Source: Bradyrhizobium sp. Arg816 (GTDB lineage Bacteria > Pseudomonadota > Alphaproteobacteria > Rhizobiales > Xanthobacteraceae). From it: a DNA stretch of 64,000 bases. Below are positions 1 through 7,762 of the stretch, piece after piece. Position 1 is the stretch's first letter. Every line of letters begins with the position of its first letter. The position numbers and the translations under genes are program-made. The stretch is taken from NCBI RefSeq assembly GCF_029989365.1, contig NZ_JAPRAQ010000002.1, positions 558,001-622,000 on the forward strand. The letters are read 5' to 3'. The notes beneath the pieces were generated by a model. The model had not been told where the DNA came from, did no database searches, and saw only the letters and a program-made list of their open reading frames with translations.

Positions 1-132
1 GACGCCCGACCGGTGGTGGGAGACCCGAAGGCACCGTACTACGGCGCCCCCATCGACGACACATCGCTGAACCCGCTCGGCGAGGCGCGGCTTGGAAAAA
101 CGTCGCTCGCAACATGGCTCGCAAGGCTCTGA
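1..132 (+). CDS. C-terminal end of an unidentified protein (partial)
   Basis: Frame 1 is open from the window edge to a TGA at 130-132, giving 43 residues that end in SLATWLARL. The composition (DPKAPYYGAPIDD, then LNPLGEARLGKTS) looks like real coding sequence, but I do not recognise the family. It ends 50 bp before the cupin gene, on the same strand, so the two may be cotranscribed. The rest of the gene lies outside the window. Confidence 0.55.
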   Translation, partial: DARPVVGDPKAPYYGAPIDDTSLNPLGEARLGKTSLATWLARL

Positions 133-182
133 GGGTCCGCCGGACCTTCCATCACGACAACCACTGCAATGAAGGAAATCCC

Positions 183-596
183 ATGCGCAGATTGCTGATC
201 GCAACGGCGGTTTATGCCGCATCAGTCCTGACGGGCCATGCGGCCGAACCGGCACCTCTGGCCAAAGTGACGGTCGTGTTCGACCAGGCGCTGCCGAACG
301 TCCCAGGCAAGAGCATGAAGGGCGTGCTGGTCGAGTATGGTCCCGGCGGCTCCTCGCCGGCCCACATGCATCCGCGCTCCGCATTCATCTATGCGACCAT
401 CCTGGAAGGAGCGATCCGCAGTCAGGTCAATGACGACCCCGCCAAGGTCTATCGCAAAGGAGAGAATTTCTTCGAAAAGCCCGGCGACCGTCACGCCATA
501 AGTGCGAATGCCAGCGATACCGAACCTGCGAAGCTGCTGGCCGTCTTCGTCGTGGATTCAGCAGACAAGGAGCTGGTCACGCCGATCACGAAGTAG
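183..596 (+). CDS. Secreted cupin-fold protein
   Basis: This 137-aa protein begins with a cleavable-looking signal peptide (MRRLLIATAV, hydrophobic to about residue 19, AXA-like site near 20-21), so it probably works in the periplasm. A single cupin domain follows, with metal-ligand-like residues H61 and H63 in AHMHP, E75 in the second strand (ILEGAI), and H104 in the second cupin motif (PGDRHAISAN). An upstream in-frame ATG at 114 would destroy the signal peptide; the start at 183 has AAGGAA just upstream. Small cupins of this type bind metals, but their substrates are usually unknown, and none is evident here. It converges on the PdxA-like gene, with 9 bp between stops. Confidence 0.85.
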   Translation: MRRLLIATAVYAASVLTGHAAEPAPLAKVTVVFDQALPNVPGKSMKGVLVEYGPGGSSPAHMHPRSAFIYATILEGAIRSQVNDDPAKVYRKGENFFEKPGDRHAISANASDTEPAKLLAVFVVDSADKELVTPITK

Positions 597-605
597 CACT
601 GGCCG

Positions 606-1610
606 TCACGCAGCGCGGCGCGCGGCCATCTCCGCGGCGAGCAACAACGCGGCGCGGCTGGCGCCGATCGACGCGATGCCTCGCCCTGCGATGTCGTAGG
701 CGGTGCCGTGCGCGGGCGTGCAGATCGGGAATGGGAAGCCACCGAGCAAGGTGACGCCGCGATCGAAGCCCATCAGCTTCATCGCGATCTGGCCCTGGTC
801 GTGATACATCGTCAGCACCGCATCGAAGGCGCCGCCCTTGGCGCGCAGAAACACGGTGTCGGCCGGGAACGGCCCCTCGGCAGCGATGCCCTCGCGCTGG
901 CCGGCCGCGACCACGGGCGCGATGACATCGATCTCTTCGCGGCCAAAATTGCCGCCATCGCCGGCATGTGGATTGAGACCCGCGACCGCGATGCGCGGTC
1001 GCGCGAAGCCGGCATTGCGCATGCAGGCGTCGGTCAGCTTGAGCGCGCGATGGATGCGATCGCTGGACAGCCGCGCGGCGACGTCCTTGAGCGGAATGTG
1101 GGAGGTGACCCGTGCGTTCCAGAGCTGATCCAGAACGTTGAATTCGCTCGCCGCCGTCTTGAGCCCGACCACCTCGGCTGAAAATGCGATCTCGTCGTCA
1201 TATTCGGCGCGGGCGAGCCGCATCGCCTGCTTGTTGAAGGGGGTGAAGCAGACGGCATCGACGCGGCCGTCGCGACCGAGTTCGAGCGCATGCTTGTAGT
1301 TGGCGAGCGCGAAGCTGCCGCCGGAAAGGGTCGCGGTTTTCGGTTCGACCTCTTTAAGATCGAGATGCCCGAGATCGACGAACAGCGCATCGCCCTCCGT
1401 CGCGCGAAAGTCGGCTCCCTGCTCCACTGTCTTCAGCTCCGGCTTGATGCCGGCGACGCGCGCGCCTTCGTCGAAGATGCGGCGGTCGCCGATCACGACG
1501 AGACGGCTGCGGGCGCGGATGTCGTCCTGCGCCACGAGCTTGGCGGTCAACTCCGGGCTGATGCCGGCGGGATCTCCCATCGCCAGCGCAATGAGCGGCT
1601 TTGCAGTCAT
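606..1610 (-). CDS. PdxA-family dehydrogenase (catabolic paralogue)
   Basis: At 334 aa this matches the PdxA family, which are NAD-dependent, metal-requiring dehydrogenases that oxidise a hydroxy acid and then decarboxylate it. The N-terminal MGDPAGISPEL and the three metal-binding histidines are present (H171 in SHIPL, H215 in GLNPHAG, H270 in MYHDQG), at spacing like E. coli PdxA. The GHTE segment of genuine vitamin-B6 PdxA is replaced by DDEIAFSAE, so the substrate is probably not 4-phosphohydroxy-threonine. Its ATG overlaps the tctA stop (ATGA), so it is the last gene of the transporter operon. I infer a role in degrading the imported acid, like the PdxA2/TphB group of paralogues. Confidence 0.85.
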   Translation of the reverse strand: MTAKPLIALAMGDPAGISPELTAKLVAQDDIRARSRLVVIGDRRIFDEGARVAGIKPELKTVEQGADFRATEGDALFVDLGHLDLKEVEPKTATLSGGSFALANYKHALELGRDGRVDAVCFTPFNKQAMRLARAEYDDEIAFSAEVVGLKTAASEFNVLDQLWNARVTSHIPLKDVAARLSSDRIHRALKLTDACMRNAGFARPRIAVAGLNPHAGDGGNFGREEIDVIAPVVAAGQREGIAAEGPFPADTVFLRAKGGAFDAVLTMYHDQGQIAMKLMGFDRGVTLLGGFPFPICTPAHGTAYDIAGRGIASIGASRAALLLAAEMAARRAA

Positions 1611-3145
1611 ATGATCACCTTCTCCTGGGCCGTCGTCTCAGCCGTTGGGGATATGGGTTTGCGCCAGGGGCGCGCGAGCTGCAATGCGAGCGGAAGCAGC
1701 AGCAGTGCGATGCCGGCCACGATCAGGCACGTCACCAGCTTGTTCGCAAAGAAGATCCCGAGCGATCCCTTCGACATCAGCATCGATTGCCGGAACGCAT
1801 CCTCGGCCTTGTCGCCGATGACGATCGCGAGCACCAGCGGCGCCAGCGGATAGAACAGCTTCTTGAAGAGATAGCCGACGATCCCGAAGCCGAGCATCAT
1901 GACCACGTCGAGATAGGAGTTCGACACCGAATAGGCACCAACGACGCAGATGATCACGATCAGGGGCGCGATCACCACGAAGGGAATCCGCATCAAGGCC
2001 GCGAATACGGGGACGGTCAGCAGAACCAGCGCGACGGCGACGATGTTGCCGACATACATCGAGGCAATCAGCCCCCAGACAAAGTCCTTCTGGTCGACGA
2101 ACAGCATCGGCCCGGGATTGAGGCCCCAGATCATCAGCCCGCCCATCATGACGGCGGCGGTCGCCGAACCGGGAATGCCGAGCGAGAGCATCGGCAGCAG
2201 CGCGCTGGTGCCGGCGGCATGATCGGCCGTCTCCGGCGAGATGATGCCTTCGACCTCACCCGTGCCGAAGTACCGGCCACGGCGCGAGAAGCGGCGGGCG
2301 ATGCCGTAGCTCATGAAGGACGCCGCGGTCGGGCCGCCCGGCGTGATCCCCATCCAGCATCCGATCGCGGCACTCCGCAACAATGCAACGCTGTGCCGCG
2401 GCAGTCGGCCGACAGCACGAAACACCTCGCGCCAATCGATCTTCGAGGAGACCGCGCGGGCATGAAACTCCTCTTCGACCGCGACCAGCAGCTCGCCGAT
2501 GCCGAACAGGCCCATCACCGCGACGACGAAGTTCACGCCCTTCACCAGCTCGTCGATGCCCATGGTGAGGCGGACGCTGCCGGAGACGGTGTCGATTCCG
2601 ATCGCGGCGATCGCGAAGCCGATCGCCAGCGCCACGACGGTCTTGATGGGCGCCGCGCCGCCCATGCCGACGAAGCTCGCAAAGGCGAGGAAATAGACCG
2701 CGAAATATTCCGGCGGCCCGAAGGCGAGCGCGACCTGCGCCACCCAGGATGCGAGGAAGGTGATCAGGATGACGCCGATCAGCGCGCCGAACGCCGCCGA
2801 GCCGAAGGCAGTGGCGAGCGCCGTCGTCGGCCGGCCATCACGAGCCATGGGATAGCCGTCGAAGGTGGTCGCGACCGACGATGGCTCGCCCGGAATGTTG
2901 AACAGGATCGAGGTGACCGAGCCGCCGAACAGGGCCCCCCAGTACATGCTGGAGAGCAGGATGATCGCCGACACCGGCTGCATGCCGAACGTCAGCGGCA
3001 GCAGCAGCGACACCCCGTTCGGCGCACCCAGCCCCGGCAGCACGCCGACGAGAATGCCGAGCAACACGCCGACGACCATCAGGGCCAGATGCGGCACGGT
3101 GACCGCGATGGTGAAGCCGTGCAGGAGTTCTCCGAGATTATCCAT
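1607..3145 (-). CDS. tctA: Tripartite tricarboxylate transporter, large membrane subunit TctA
   Basis: A 512-aa polytopic inner-membrane protein with the TctA signature in its middle (ISPETADHAAGTSALLPMLSLG, broken here as ISPETADHAA and LPMLSLGIPGS, followed by GLNPGP). The N-terminal repeat has VLPGLGAPNG and FNIPGEPSS, the matching half of the internal duplication. TctA forms the ion-driven channel that takes up a carboxylic acid delivered by TctC. It lies 11 bp after tctB and overlaps the PdxA-like gene by 4 bp, so all are translated together. The family does not reveal the exact acid. Confidence 0.93.
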   Translation of the reverse strand: MDNLGELLHGFTIAVTVPHLALMVVGVLLGILVGVLPGLGAPNGVSLLLPLTFGMQPVSAIILLSSMYWGALFGGSVTSILFNIPGEPSSVATTFDGYPMARDGRPTTALATAFGSAAFGALIGVILITFLASWVAQVALAFGPPEYFAVYFLAFASFVGMGGAAPIKTVVALAIGFAIAAIGIDTVSGSVRLTMGIDELVKGVNFVVAVMGLFGIGELLVAVEEEFHARAVSSKIDWREVFRAVGRLPRHSVALLRSAAIGCWMGITPGGPTAASFMSYGIARRFSRRGRYFGTGEVEGIISPETADHAAGTSALLPMLSLGIPGSATAAVMMGGLMIWGLNPGPMLFVDQKDFVWGLIASMYVGNIVAVALVLLTVPVFAALMRIPFVVIAPLIVIICVVGAYSVSNSYLDVVMMLGFGIVGYLFKKLFYPLAPLVLAIVIGDKAEDAFRQSMLMSKGSLGIFFANKLVTCLIVAGIALLLLPLALQLARPWRKPISPTAETTAQEKVII

Positions 3146-3156
3146 CGGCCCCGCCC

Positions 3157-3639
3157 TCAGAAGCCGAATGCGGCGGCCAGCGCGCCATGCGGCAGACTGA
3201 CCTGGAACATGCGCTCGAACACGACGTAGAGGGCGAGCGTCGTGGCCGCCGCCATCGCCAGCGCACGTGGCACGGATTGATGCCGGGGCATCGCCAGCAC
3301 CGCGAAGACATACAGGGCCGAGGCGATGTACATCCCGGCCAGCGGGATCGCGGCAACGAAGATCGCGGCCGGCACGAACAGGCCGGCAAGCCGGCGCAGC
3401 TCGATCGGCGTGATCGCGATGGGGACATTTGCAAGCGTCGCAGCCGGCAGCACGCCCCGCACCAGATTGTAGAGGCTTCCGAGCACGATGATGATGCCGG
3501 TCAGGAACGGGAACGTGCCGGCGTCGACGCCCGCGCTCGACCAGCCGATGCCGTTGTCGAGGCTGGAGACGACGACGGCCGCACCAAAGCTCCCGGTGAG
3601 GACGGCGGTCGCAAGTTCAAGAGCGCGGCGCGATATCAT
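3157..3639 (-). CDS. tctB: Tripartite tricarboxylate transporter, small membrane subunit TctB
   Basis: A 160-aa protein with four predicted membrane segments: residues about 7-27, 43-63, the long stretch GLFVPAAIFVAAIPLAGMY, and ALAMAAATTLALYVVF near the end. This size and pattern is that of TctB, the poorly conserved small membrane partner of TctA. The assignment leans on its position between tctC and tctA (18 and 11 bp gaps). No catalytic motif is expected. Confidence 0.88.
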   Translation of the reverse strand: MISRRALELATAVLTGSFGAAVVVSSLDNGIGWSSAGVDAGTFPFLTGIIIVLGSLYNLVRGVLPAATLANVPIAITPIELRRLAGLFVPAAIFVAAIPLAGMYIASALYVFAVLAMPRHQSVPRALAMAAATTLALYVVFERMFQVSLPHGALAAAFGF

Positions 3640-3657
3640 GGTGCGGGACCTTCCGCT

Positions 3658-4650
3658 TTACTTGACCAGCCAGCCCTGCTCGCCCGCGACCTGTTTGACG
3701 TGCTCGAGGTCCTCCTTGATGAACTTGTCGAACTCGGCCCCGGTCAGGAACGTGTCGACCTGGGAGGTCTTCTCGATGTAGTCCTTCCATTCCGGCGTCG
3801 CCTGCACCTTCTTCATCAAGTCGACGTAGAACGCGGCCTGCTCCGGAGTGACCTTGCCGGGCAGCCACACCGTGCGCGGCTGTTCGTATTGCTTGATGTC
3901 GAGACCCTGCTCGACGCAGGTTGGAACGTCGCCCCAGCCTTCGGTCGCCGTGACCTTGGCGCCCGGCGCCAGCCGCTTCGGGCTGAACACGCAAAGCGGG
4001 CGCTGCGTCCCACCGCGCCATTGCCCGAGGCTTTCGCTGGGATTGTTGACGTGGGAATCGAGGTGTCCGCCGGCGAGCTGCACCGCGGTCTCCGCGCCGC
4101 TCTTGAACGGGATGTAGGTCAGCTTGACGTGACCGGCCTTCTCGATCATGCGGGTCAGCACCTCGTCGGTGTCCTTTGACTGCGCGCCGCCCATCTTGAA
4201 TTCGCCGGATGCGGCCGCCTTCAGATAGTCACCCGCCGTCTTGTACGGCGCATCCTGCTTGACCCAGAGCAGGAACTCGTCCTGCGCCATCGCCGCGATC
4301 GGGGTGAGATCGGTGTAGTTGAAGGCGACCTTGGAGACGAGCGGCTGCTGCCAGGCGTTCGAGGTGCCGAAGATCACCTTGTAGGGATCGCCGGCGGAAG
4401 CCTTGCCGTAGACATAGCCTTCCGCGCCGCTGCCGCCGCCCTTGTTGACGACGACGATCGGCTGCTCCGTCAGCTTGTACTTGGTGATGATGTTCTGCAC
4501 AGCGCGGGCGAGATTGTCGGTGCCGCCGCCCGGCCCTGCCGTGGCCACGAACTCGATCGGCTTTTGCGGTTGCCAGGCGGCGAGCGCCGGCATGGTGCCG
4601 GCGAGTACGGCCGCAGCCGCGGATAGCAGAAGCCTTGACGTCCCACCCAT
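3658..4650 (-). CDS. tctC: Tripartite tricarboxylate transporter substrate-binding protein TctC
   Basis: A 330-aa periplasmic receptor of the Bug/TctC family. It has a signal peptide (LLLSAAAAVLAGTMPALA, cleavage near residue 24), then WQPQKPIEFVATAGPGGGTDNLAR, written here as its key parts IEFVATAGPGGGTD and LARAVQ, the usual first strand and ligand loop. GGGSGAEGYVYG follows at about residues 71-82. It captures a carboxylate and passes it to TctAB. It is cotranscribed with the CoA-transferase gene upstream (44 bp gap). Bug proteins bind very different acids, so the ligand remains open. Confidence 0.92.
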   Translation of the reverse strand: MGGTSRLLLSAAAAVLAGTMPALAAWQPQKPIEFVATAGPGGGTDNLARAVQNIITKYKLTEQPIVVVNKGGGSGAEGYVYGKASAGDPYKVIFGTSNAWQQPLVSKVAFNYTDLTPIAAMAQDEFLLWVKQDAPYKTAGDYLKAAASGEFKMGGAQSKDTDEVLTRMIEKAGHVKLTYIPFKSGAETAVQLAGGHLDSHVNNPSESLGQWRGGTQRPLCVFSPKRLAPGAKVTATEGWGDVPTCVEQGLDIKQYEQPRTVWLPGKVTPEQAAFYVDLMKKVQATPEWKDYIEKTSQVDTFLTGAEFDKFIKEDLEHVKQVAGEQGWLVK

Positions 4651-4694
4651 GATTTCCTCCAGCTTTTATGTTTTTTTGTTCTACCGACGTCCGG

Positions 4695-5954
4695 TCAGGC
4701 GACGCGTTCCTCGCGCCTCGCTAAGCCCAGAACGATTGCGCCTTCTTTCTCGAGCGCTTCGATCTGCTTCTGGTCGAACCCGTGCTCGGCCAAAACCTCG
4801 CTTGTGTGCTCACCATAGACCGGCGCGCCCGACAGCACTTTGCCTGGGGTCTCCGAAAACTTGACGGGAAGCCCGATCGTCTTCACGGGGCCGAGCGTGG
4901 AGTGCTCGACCTCGACGACCATCTCGCGCGCCAGCGTCTGGGGATCGCTGAGCGCCTCCAGCATGTCGTGCACGGGTCCGCACGGCACGCCCTTTTCGTC
5001 CAGTGCTGCCAGCCAATGAGCCCGCGATTTGGTGCGGAAACGCTCGCCCAGGACCGCCTCGAGCTCCTTCAGGTTCGCCATGCGGTCGGAGCCGTTGGCG
5101 AAGCGCGGATCGGCGGCCAGTTCGCTCGCACCGAGTGCTTCCAACATCAACAGCCAATGCTTCTTGTTGGCACCACCGACCACGAGCCAGCCGTCCGAAG
5201 CTTCAAAAGCCTGGTATGGCGCGTTGAGCGGATGGGCCGAGCCCATCGCGCGCGGCGCCGTGCCTGCGGCCAGCGCGATCGTGGACTGCCAGTAGGTCTG
5301 CACCAGCGCCGCCTCATAGAGCGACGTCTCGACCCACTGCCCCTCGCCGGTCTTGAGGCGGTGCGTATAGGCGGCGAGGATACCCATGCTCGCGAGCAGG
5401 CCGGCGGTGATGTCGGACAGCGGCGGGCCGCATTTGACCGGCGGCCCATCCGGGCGTTCGCCGGTAAAGCTCATGATGCCGCTCATGGCCTGCGCGACGA
5501 GGTCAAAACCGCGGCGATGCTTGTAGGGGCCGGTGCGGCCGAAGCCCGACAGCGAGCAGTAGATCAACGTCGGATGCTGCTTGTGCAGGTCTTCGTAGCC
5601 GAAGCCCAGGCGTTCCATGGCCCCTGGCGCAAAGTTCTCGACCAGTACGTCAGCGCCCGCGATCAGCCGTCGCAGCACCGCTTTACCACCTTCGGTCTTG
5701 AGGTCCAGCACGATGCCGCGCTTGTTGCGGTTCATCATCAGGAAGGAGGCCGCCTCCTCGCCGATCTTCGGCGGCACCGAATGGCGAGTGTCGTCGCCGT
5801 TCGGCGATTTCTCGATCTTGATGACGTCGGCGCCCATGTCAGCGAGCATCAGGGTGCAGGTCGGCCCCGCCATGACATGGGTGAGATCGATAACCTTGAG
5901 GCCGGCAAGCGGCCCCGGACGGCCGGAGTTGGTTTGTGCTCGATCGCTTTGCAT
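4695..5954 (-). CDS. CaiB/BaiF (family III) CoA-transferase
   Basis: A 419-aa cytosolic enzyme of the formyl-CoA transferase/carnitine CoA-transferase family, which moves CoA between carboxylic acids through an aspartyl-CoA intermediate. The family start LAGLKVIDLTHVMAGP is at about residues 16-31. The catalytic aspartate is in RGFDLVAQAMSG, and ENFAPGAMERLG and GEGQWVETSLYE are also conserved. It lies 9 bp after the crotonase gene and upstream of tctCBA. I infer that it activates the imported acid to its CoA thioester, which the crotonase then handles. The CoA donor and acceptor cannot be read from the sequence. Confidence 0.9.
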   Translation of the reverse strand: MQSDRAQTNSGRPGPLAGLKVIDLTHVMAGPTCTLMLADMGADVIKIEKSPNGDDTRHSVPPKIGEEAASFLMMNRNKRGIVLDLKTEGGKAVLRRLIAGADVLVENFAPGAMERLGFGYEDLHKQHPTLIYCSLSGFGRTGPYKHRRGFDLVAQAMSGIMSFTGERPDGPPVKCGPPLSDITAGLLASMGILAAYTHRLKTGEGQWVETSLYEAALVQTYWQSTIALAAGTAPRAMGSAHPLNAPYQAFEASDGWLVVGGANKKHWLLMLEALGASELAADPRFANGSDRMANLKELEAVLGERFRTKSRAHWLAALDEKGVPCGPVHDMLEALSDPQTLAREMVVEVEHSTLGPVKTIGLPVKFSETPGKVLSGAPVYGEHTSEVLAEHGFDQKQIEALEKEGAIVLGLARREERVA

Positions 5955-5963
5955 CGGGGCGTC

Positions 5964-6758
5964 CTATTGGCCGCGCCATTGCGGCGCGCGCTTGTTGAGG
6001 AAAGCATCGAGCCCTTCGCGAAAATCCTGGCTCGTGTAACACATCAGGATGAGGTCGTCCCCCTCGTCCCGCGTCAGCCGCCTTTGCAGGCGGGCCACGG
6101 CCTGCTTGGTCGCGGTCAATGTCAGCGGCGCGTGGCTGGCCAAGAGCCGGGCAAGTTCATCGGCTCGCTGGTCGAGCGCTGCGATGTCATCGACGACCTC
6201 GCCGAGCAGCCCGACGCTGGCGGCTTCGGCGGCGTCAACGAGGCGCGCGGTGAAGATCAGATCCTTGACGCGCGCAGCGCCGATCAGCGCGGTGAGACGG
6301 CTGACATTGGACATCGACAGGCAATTGCCGAGGGTCCGAGCGATGGGAAATCCGATTTTCGTGCTGCTGGTGCCGATGCGCAGGTCGCAGGCCGCGGCAA
6401 TGCCGGCGCCGCCGCCCGTGCAGAACCCGTTGATCGCCGCGATCGTGGGCACGCGGCACTGCTCGAGGGTCGTGAGCACGCGATCGATCCGGTTCTCGTA
6501 GTCGATGGCGTCCTGAGGCGTCTTGAATTCGCGGAACTGATTGATGTCGGTGCCCGAGGCAAAGGCCTTGTCGCCGGCCCCGCGCAGCACCAGCACCTTG
6601 ATCGAATGATCGTCGTTGACCTCTTCGCAGATCGCCGCCAGCCGCTCGTACATGGCGAAGGTGAAGGCATTGCGCGCCTGCGGGCGGTTGAAAGTGATCC
6701 ACCCGATACTGTCCTTGCATTCAAAAACGAGGTCGTCCGTCTCCGCGGCATGGTCCAT
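5964..6758 (-). CDS. Crotonase-family protein lacking the usual catalytic glutamates
   Basis: A 264-aa enoyl-CoA hydratase/isomerase superfamily protein and first gene of the operon. I chose the ATG at 6758 (MDHAAETDD), which has GAGGA 4-5 bp upstream, over the in-frame start at 6806. Both oxyanion-hole parts are present (KAFASGTDI and FCTGGGAG), so it should bind and polarise a CoA thioester. The hydratase glutamates are absent: GGGCEL of true hydratases is GGGAGI here, and the QPE of the second motif is replaced by FPIART. Plain hydration is therefore doubtful; isomerisation, decarboxylation, retro-aldol or C-C hydrolysis are all possible. Confidence 0.88.
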   Translation of the reverse strand: MDHAAETDDLVFECKDSIGWITFNRPQARNAFTFAMYERLAAICEEVNDDHSIKVLVLRGAGDKAFASGTDINQFREFKTPQDAIDYENRIDRVLTTLEQCRVPTIAAINGFCTGGGAGIAAACDLRIGTSSTKIGFPIARTLGNCLSMSNVSRLTALIGAARVKDLIFTARLVDAAEAASVGLLGEVVDDIAALDQRADELARLLASHAPLTLTATKQAVARLQRRLTRDEGDDLILMCYTSQDFREGLDAFLNKRAPQWRGQ

Positions 6759-6860
6759 TTCCTCGTGTCCTTCTGTTTTTTGCATTTTTGAATGCAAAAT
6801 TTGCAATTTTCAAGCTGGAACTTCCGAATAGTGGCGTATAACTTCATTTTTGCATTCAAA
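6714..6860. promoter_or_regulatory. Divergent promoter with three copies of a palindromic operator
   Basis: TTTGAATGCAAA lies at 6787-6798 and its reverse complement TTTGCATTCAAA at 6849-6860, both between the divergent crotonase and GntR starts. A third copy with one mismatch (CTTGCATTCAAA) is at 6714-6725, inside the first codons of the crotonase gene. The surrounding DNA is much richer in A and T than its neighbours and has a further TTTGCAA half-site at 6801-6806. The arrangement suggests that the adjacent GntR protein binds here, controlling itself and the operon. Confidence 0.65.
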
Positions 6861-6875
6861 CTGGAGCGTTTGCCC

Positions 6876-7541
6876 ATGCTTCACGAGGAGGTTGTCGGCC
6901 GCATCCGCGCCATCCTGCTCGACGGTGAAATCCCGCCGGGCGCGCGGATTCCCGAGCGCGAGCTGTGCGACCGACTCCAGATCTCGCGCACGCCGCTGCG
7001 CGAGGCGCTCAAGGTGCTCGCCGCCGAAGGGCTCGTGCAGCTCCTGCCCCATCGCGGCTCGCGCGCGGCAAAGCTGACTGACAAGGACATGCGCGACCTG
7101 TTCGAGGTCTGCCAGGGTCTCGAGGCGCTCGCCGGCGAGCTCGCCTGCGAGCGCATCAGCGACGCCGGGATCGGCGAAATCGCCGCCGCGCATGACGACA
7201 TGGTTCGGCATTATCGCGAGGGCGATCTGATCCAGTATTATCGCGGCAACCGCGCCATTCACGAGGCCATCGTCGCCGCAGCCGAAAATCCCGCGCTGAC
7301 CGGGCTCTATGCCTCCGTGACCGCGCGCATCCGCCGCGCGCGCTACGTCACGCCGATGACACCGCAGCGCTGGGCGTTCGCCGTGAAGGAGCACGAGGCG
7401 ATCCTGAACGCGCTGCAGCGGCGCGACGGCGCCGGCCTCTCCCACATCCTGCGCGCGCATCTGCGCCACAAGCGCGAAGAGGTCTTGCAGGCGGGCTTTG
7501 CCGAAACGGAAGGAAACGACCCGGCACTGCGGATCGCGTGA
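6876..7541 (+). CDS. GntR-family (FadR/FCD) transcriptional regulator
   Basis: A 221-aa DNA-binding regulator. The winged helix spans about residues 5-68 (LCDRLQISRTPLREALKVL, then a wing HRGSRAAKL). The C-terminal helical FCD domain follows, with the histidines expected for its metal/ligand site (NRAIHEAIVAAAENP, KEHEAI, LRAHLRHKRE). The start at 6876 is preceded by CTGGAGC; an earlier in-frame start at 6792 would add unrelated residues. It is divergent from the crotonase-CoA transferase-TctCBA-PdxA operon and most likely senses a substrate or CoA intermediate of that pathway. FCD regulators are usually repressors relieved by an organic acid. Confidence 0.92.
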   Translation: MLHEEVVGRIRAILLDGEIPPGARIPERELCDRLQISRTPLREALKVLAAEGLVQLLPHRGSRAAKLTDKDMRDLFEVCQGLEALAGELACERISDAGIGEIAAAHDDMVRHYREGDLIQYYRGNRAIHEAIVAAAENPALTGLYASVTARIRRARYVTPMTPQRWAFAVKEHEAILNALQRRDGAGLSHILRAHLRHKREEVLQAGFAETEGNDPALRIA

Positions 7542-7762
7542 GGCGGGCTCGCCCGGCGAGCATTCATTCATTCCGCCTCTGGCCTTCGCGCCGCTTCGCC
7601 GCGATAACCGCCTCGAACATCCGAACCGTCCGATTTCACTTTCGCCCGATTATCCTCGCCGCCCTCTGTCGGCTGAATCGGTAGCGCGTTAGACGTGAAG
7701 CGTCCCTGCTTCACGCTCTGCGAGCAAGTCCGCTCGCCCTTGCGCAGCCAACGGAGACCATC
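7542..7762. other. Intergenic stretch with a hairpin before the hydrolase gene
   Basis: No gene is visible. CGTGAAGC at 7694-7701 and GCTTCACG at 7708-7715 form a perfect 8-bp stem with a 6-base loop, about 50 bp before the hydrolase ATG. There is no run of T after it, so it is not a convincing terminator. Confidence 0.4.

Noticed and set aside
1601..3229. A 542-codon open frame on the plus strand antisense to tctA
   Set aside because: It is very rich in Arg, His, Asp and Glu, has no domain, and runs opposite a clear membrane transporter gene. It is a GC-content artefact.
4782..6791. A 669-codon open frame on the plus strand antisense to the CoA-transferase and crotonase genes
   Set aside because: It spans two real genes and their junction, with a composition typical of antisense frames in high-GC DNA.
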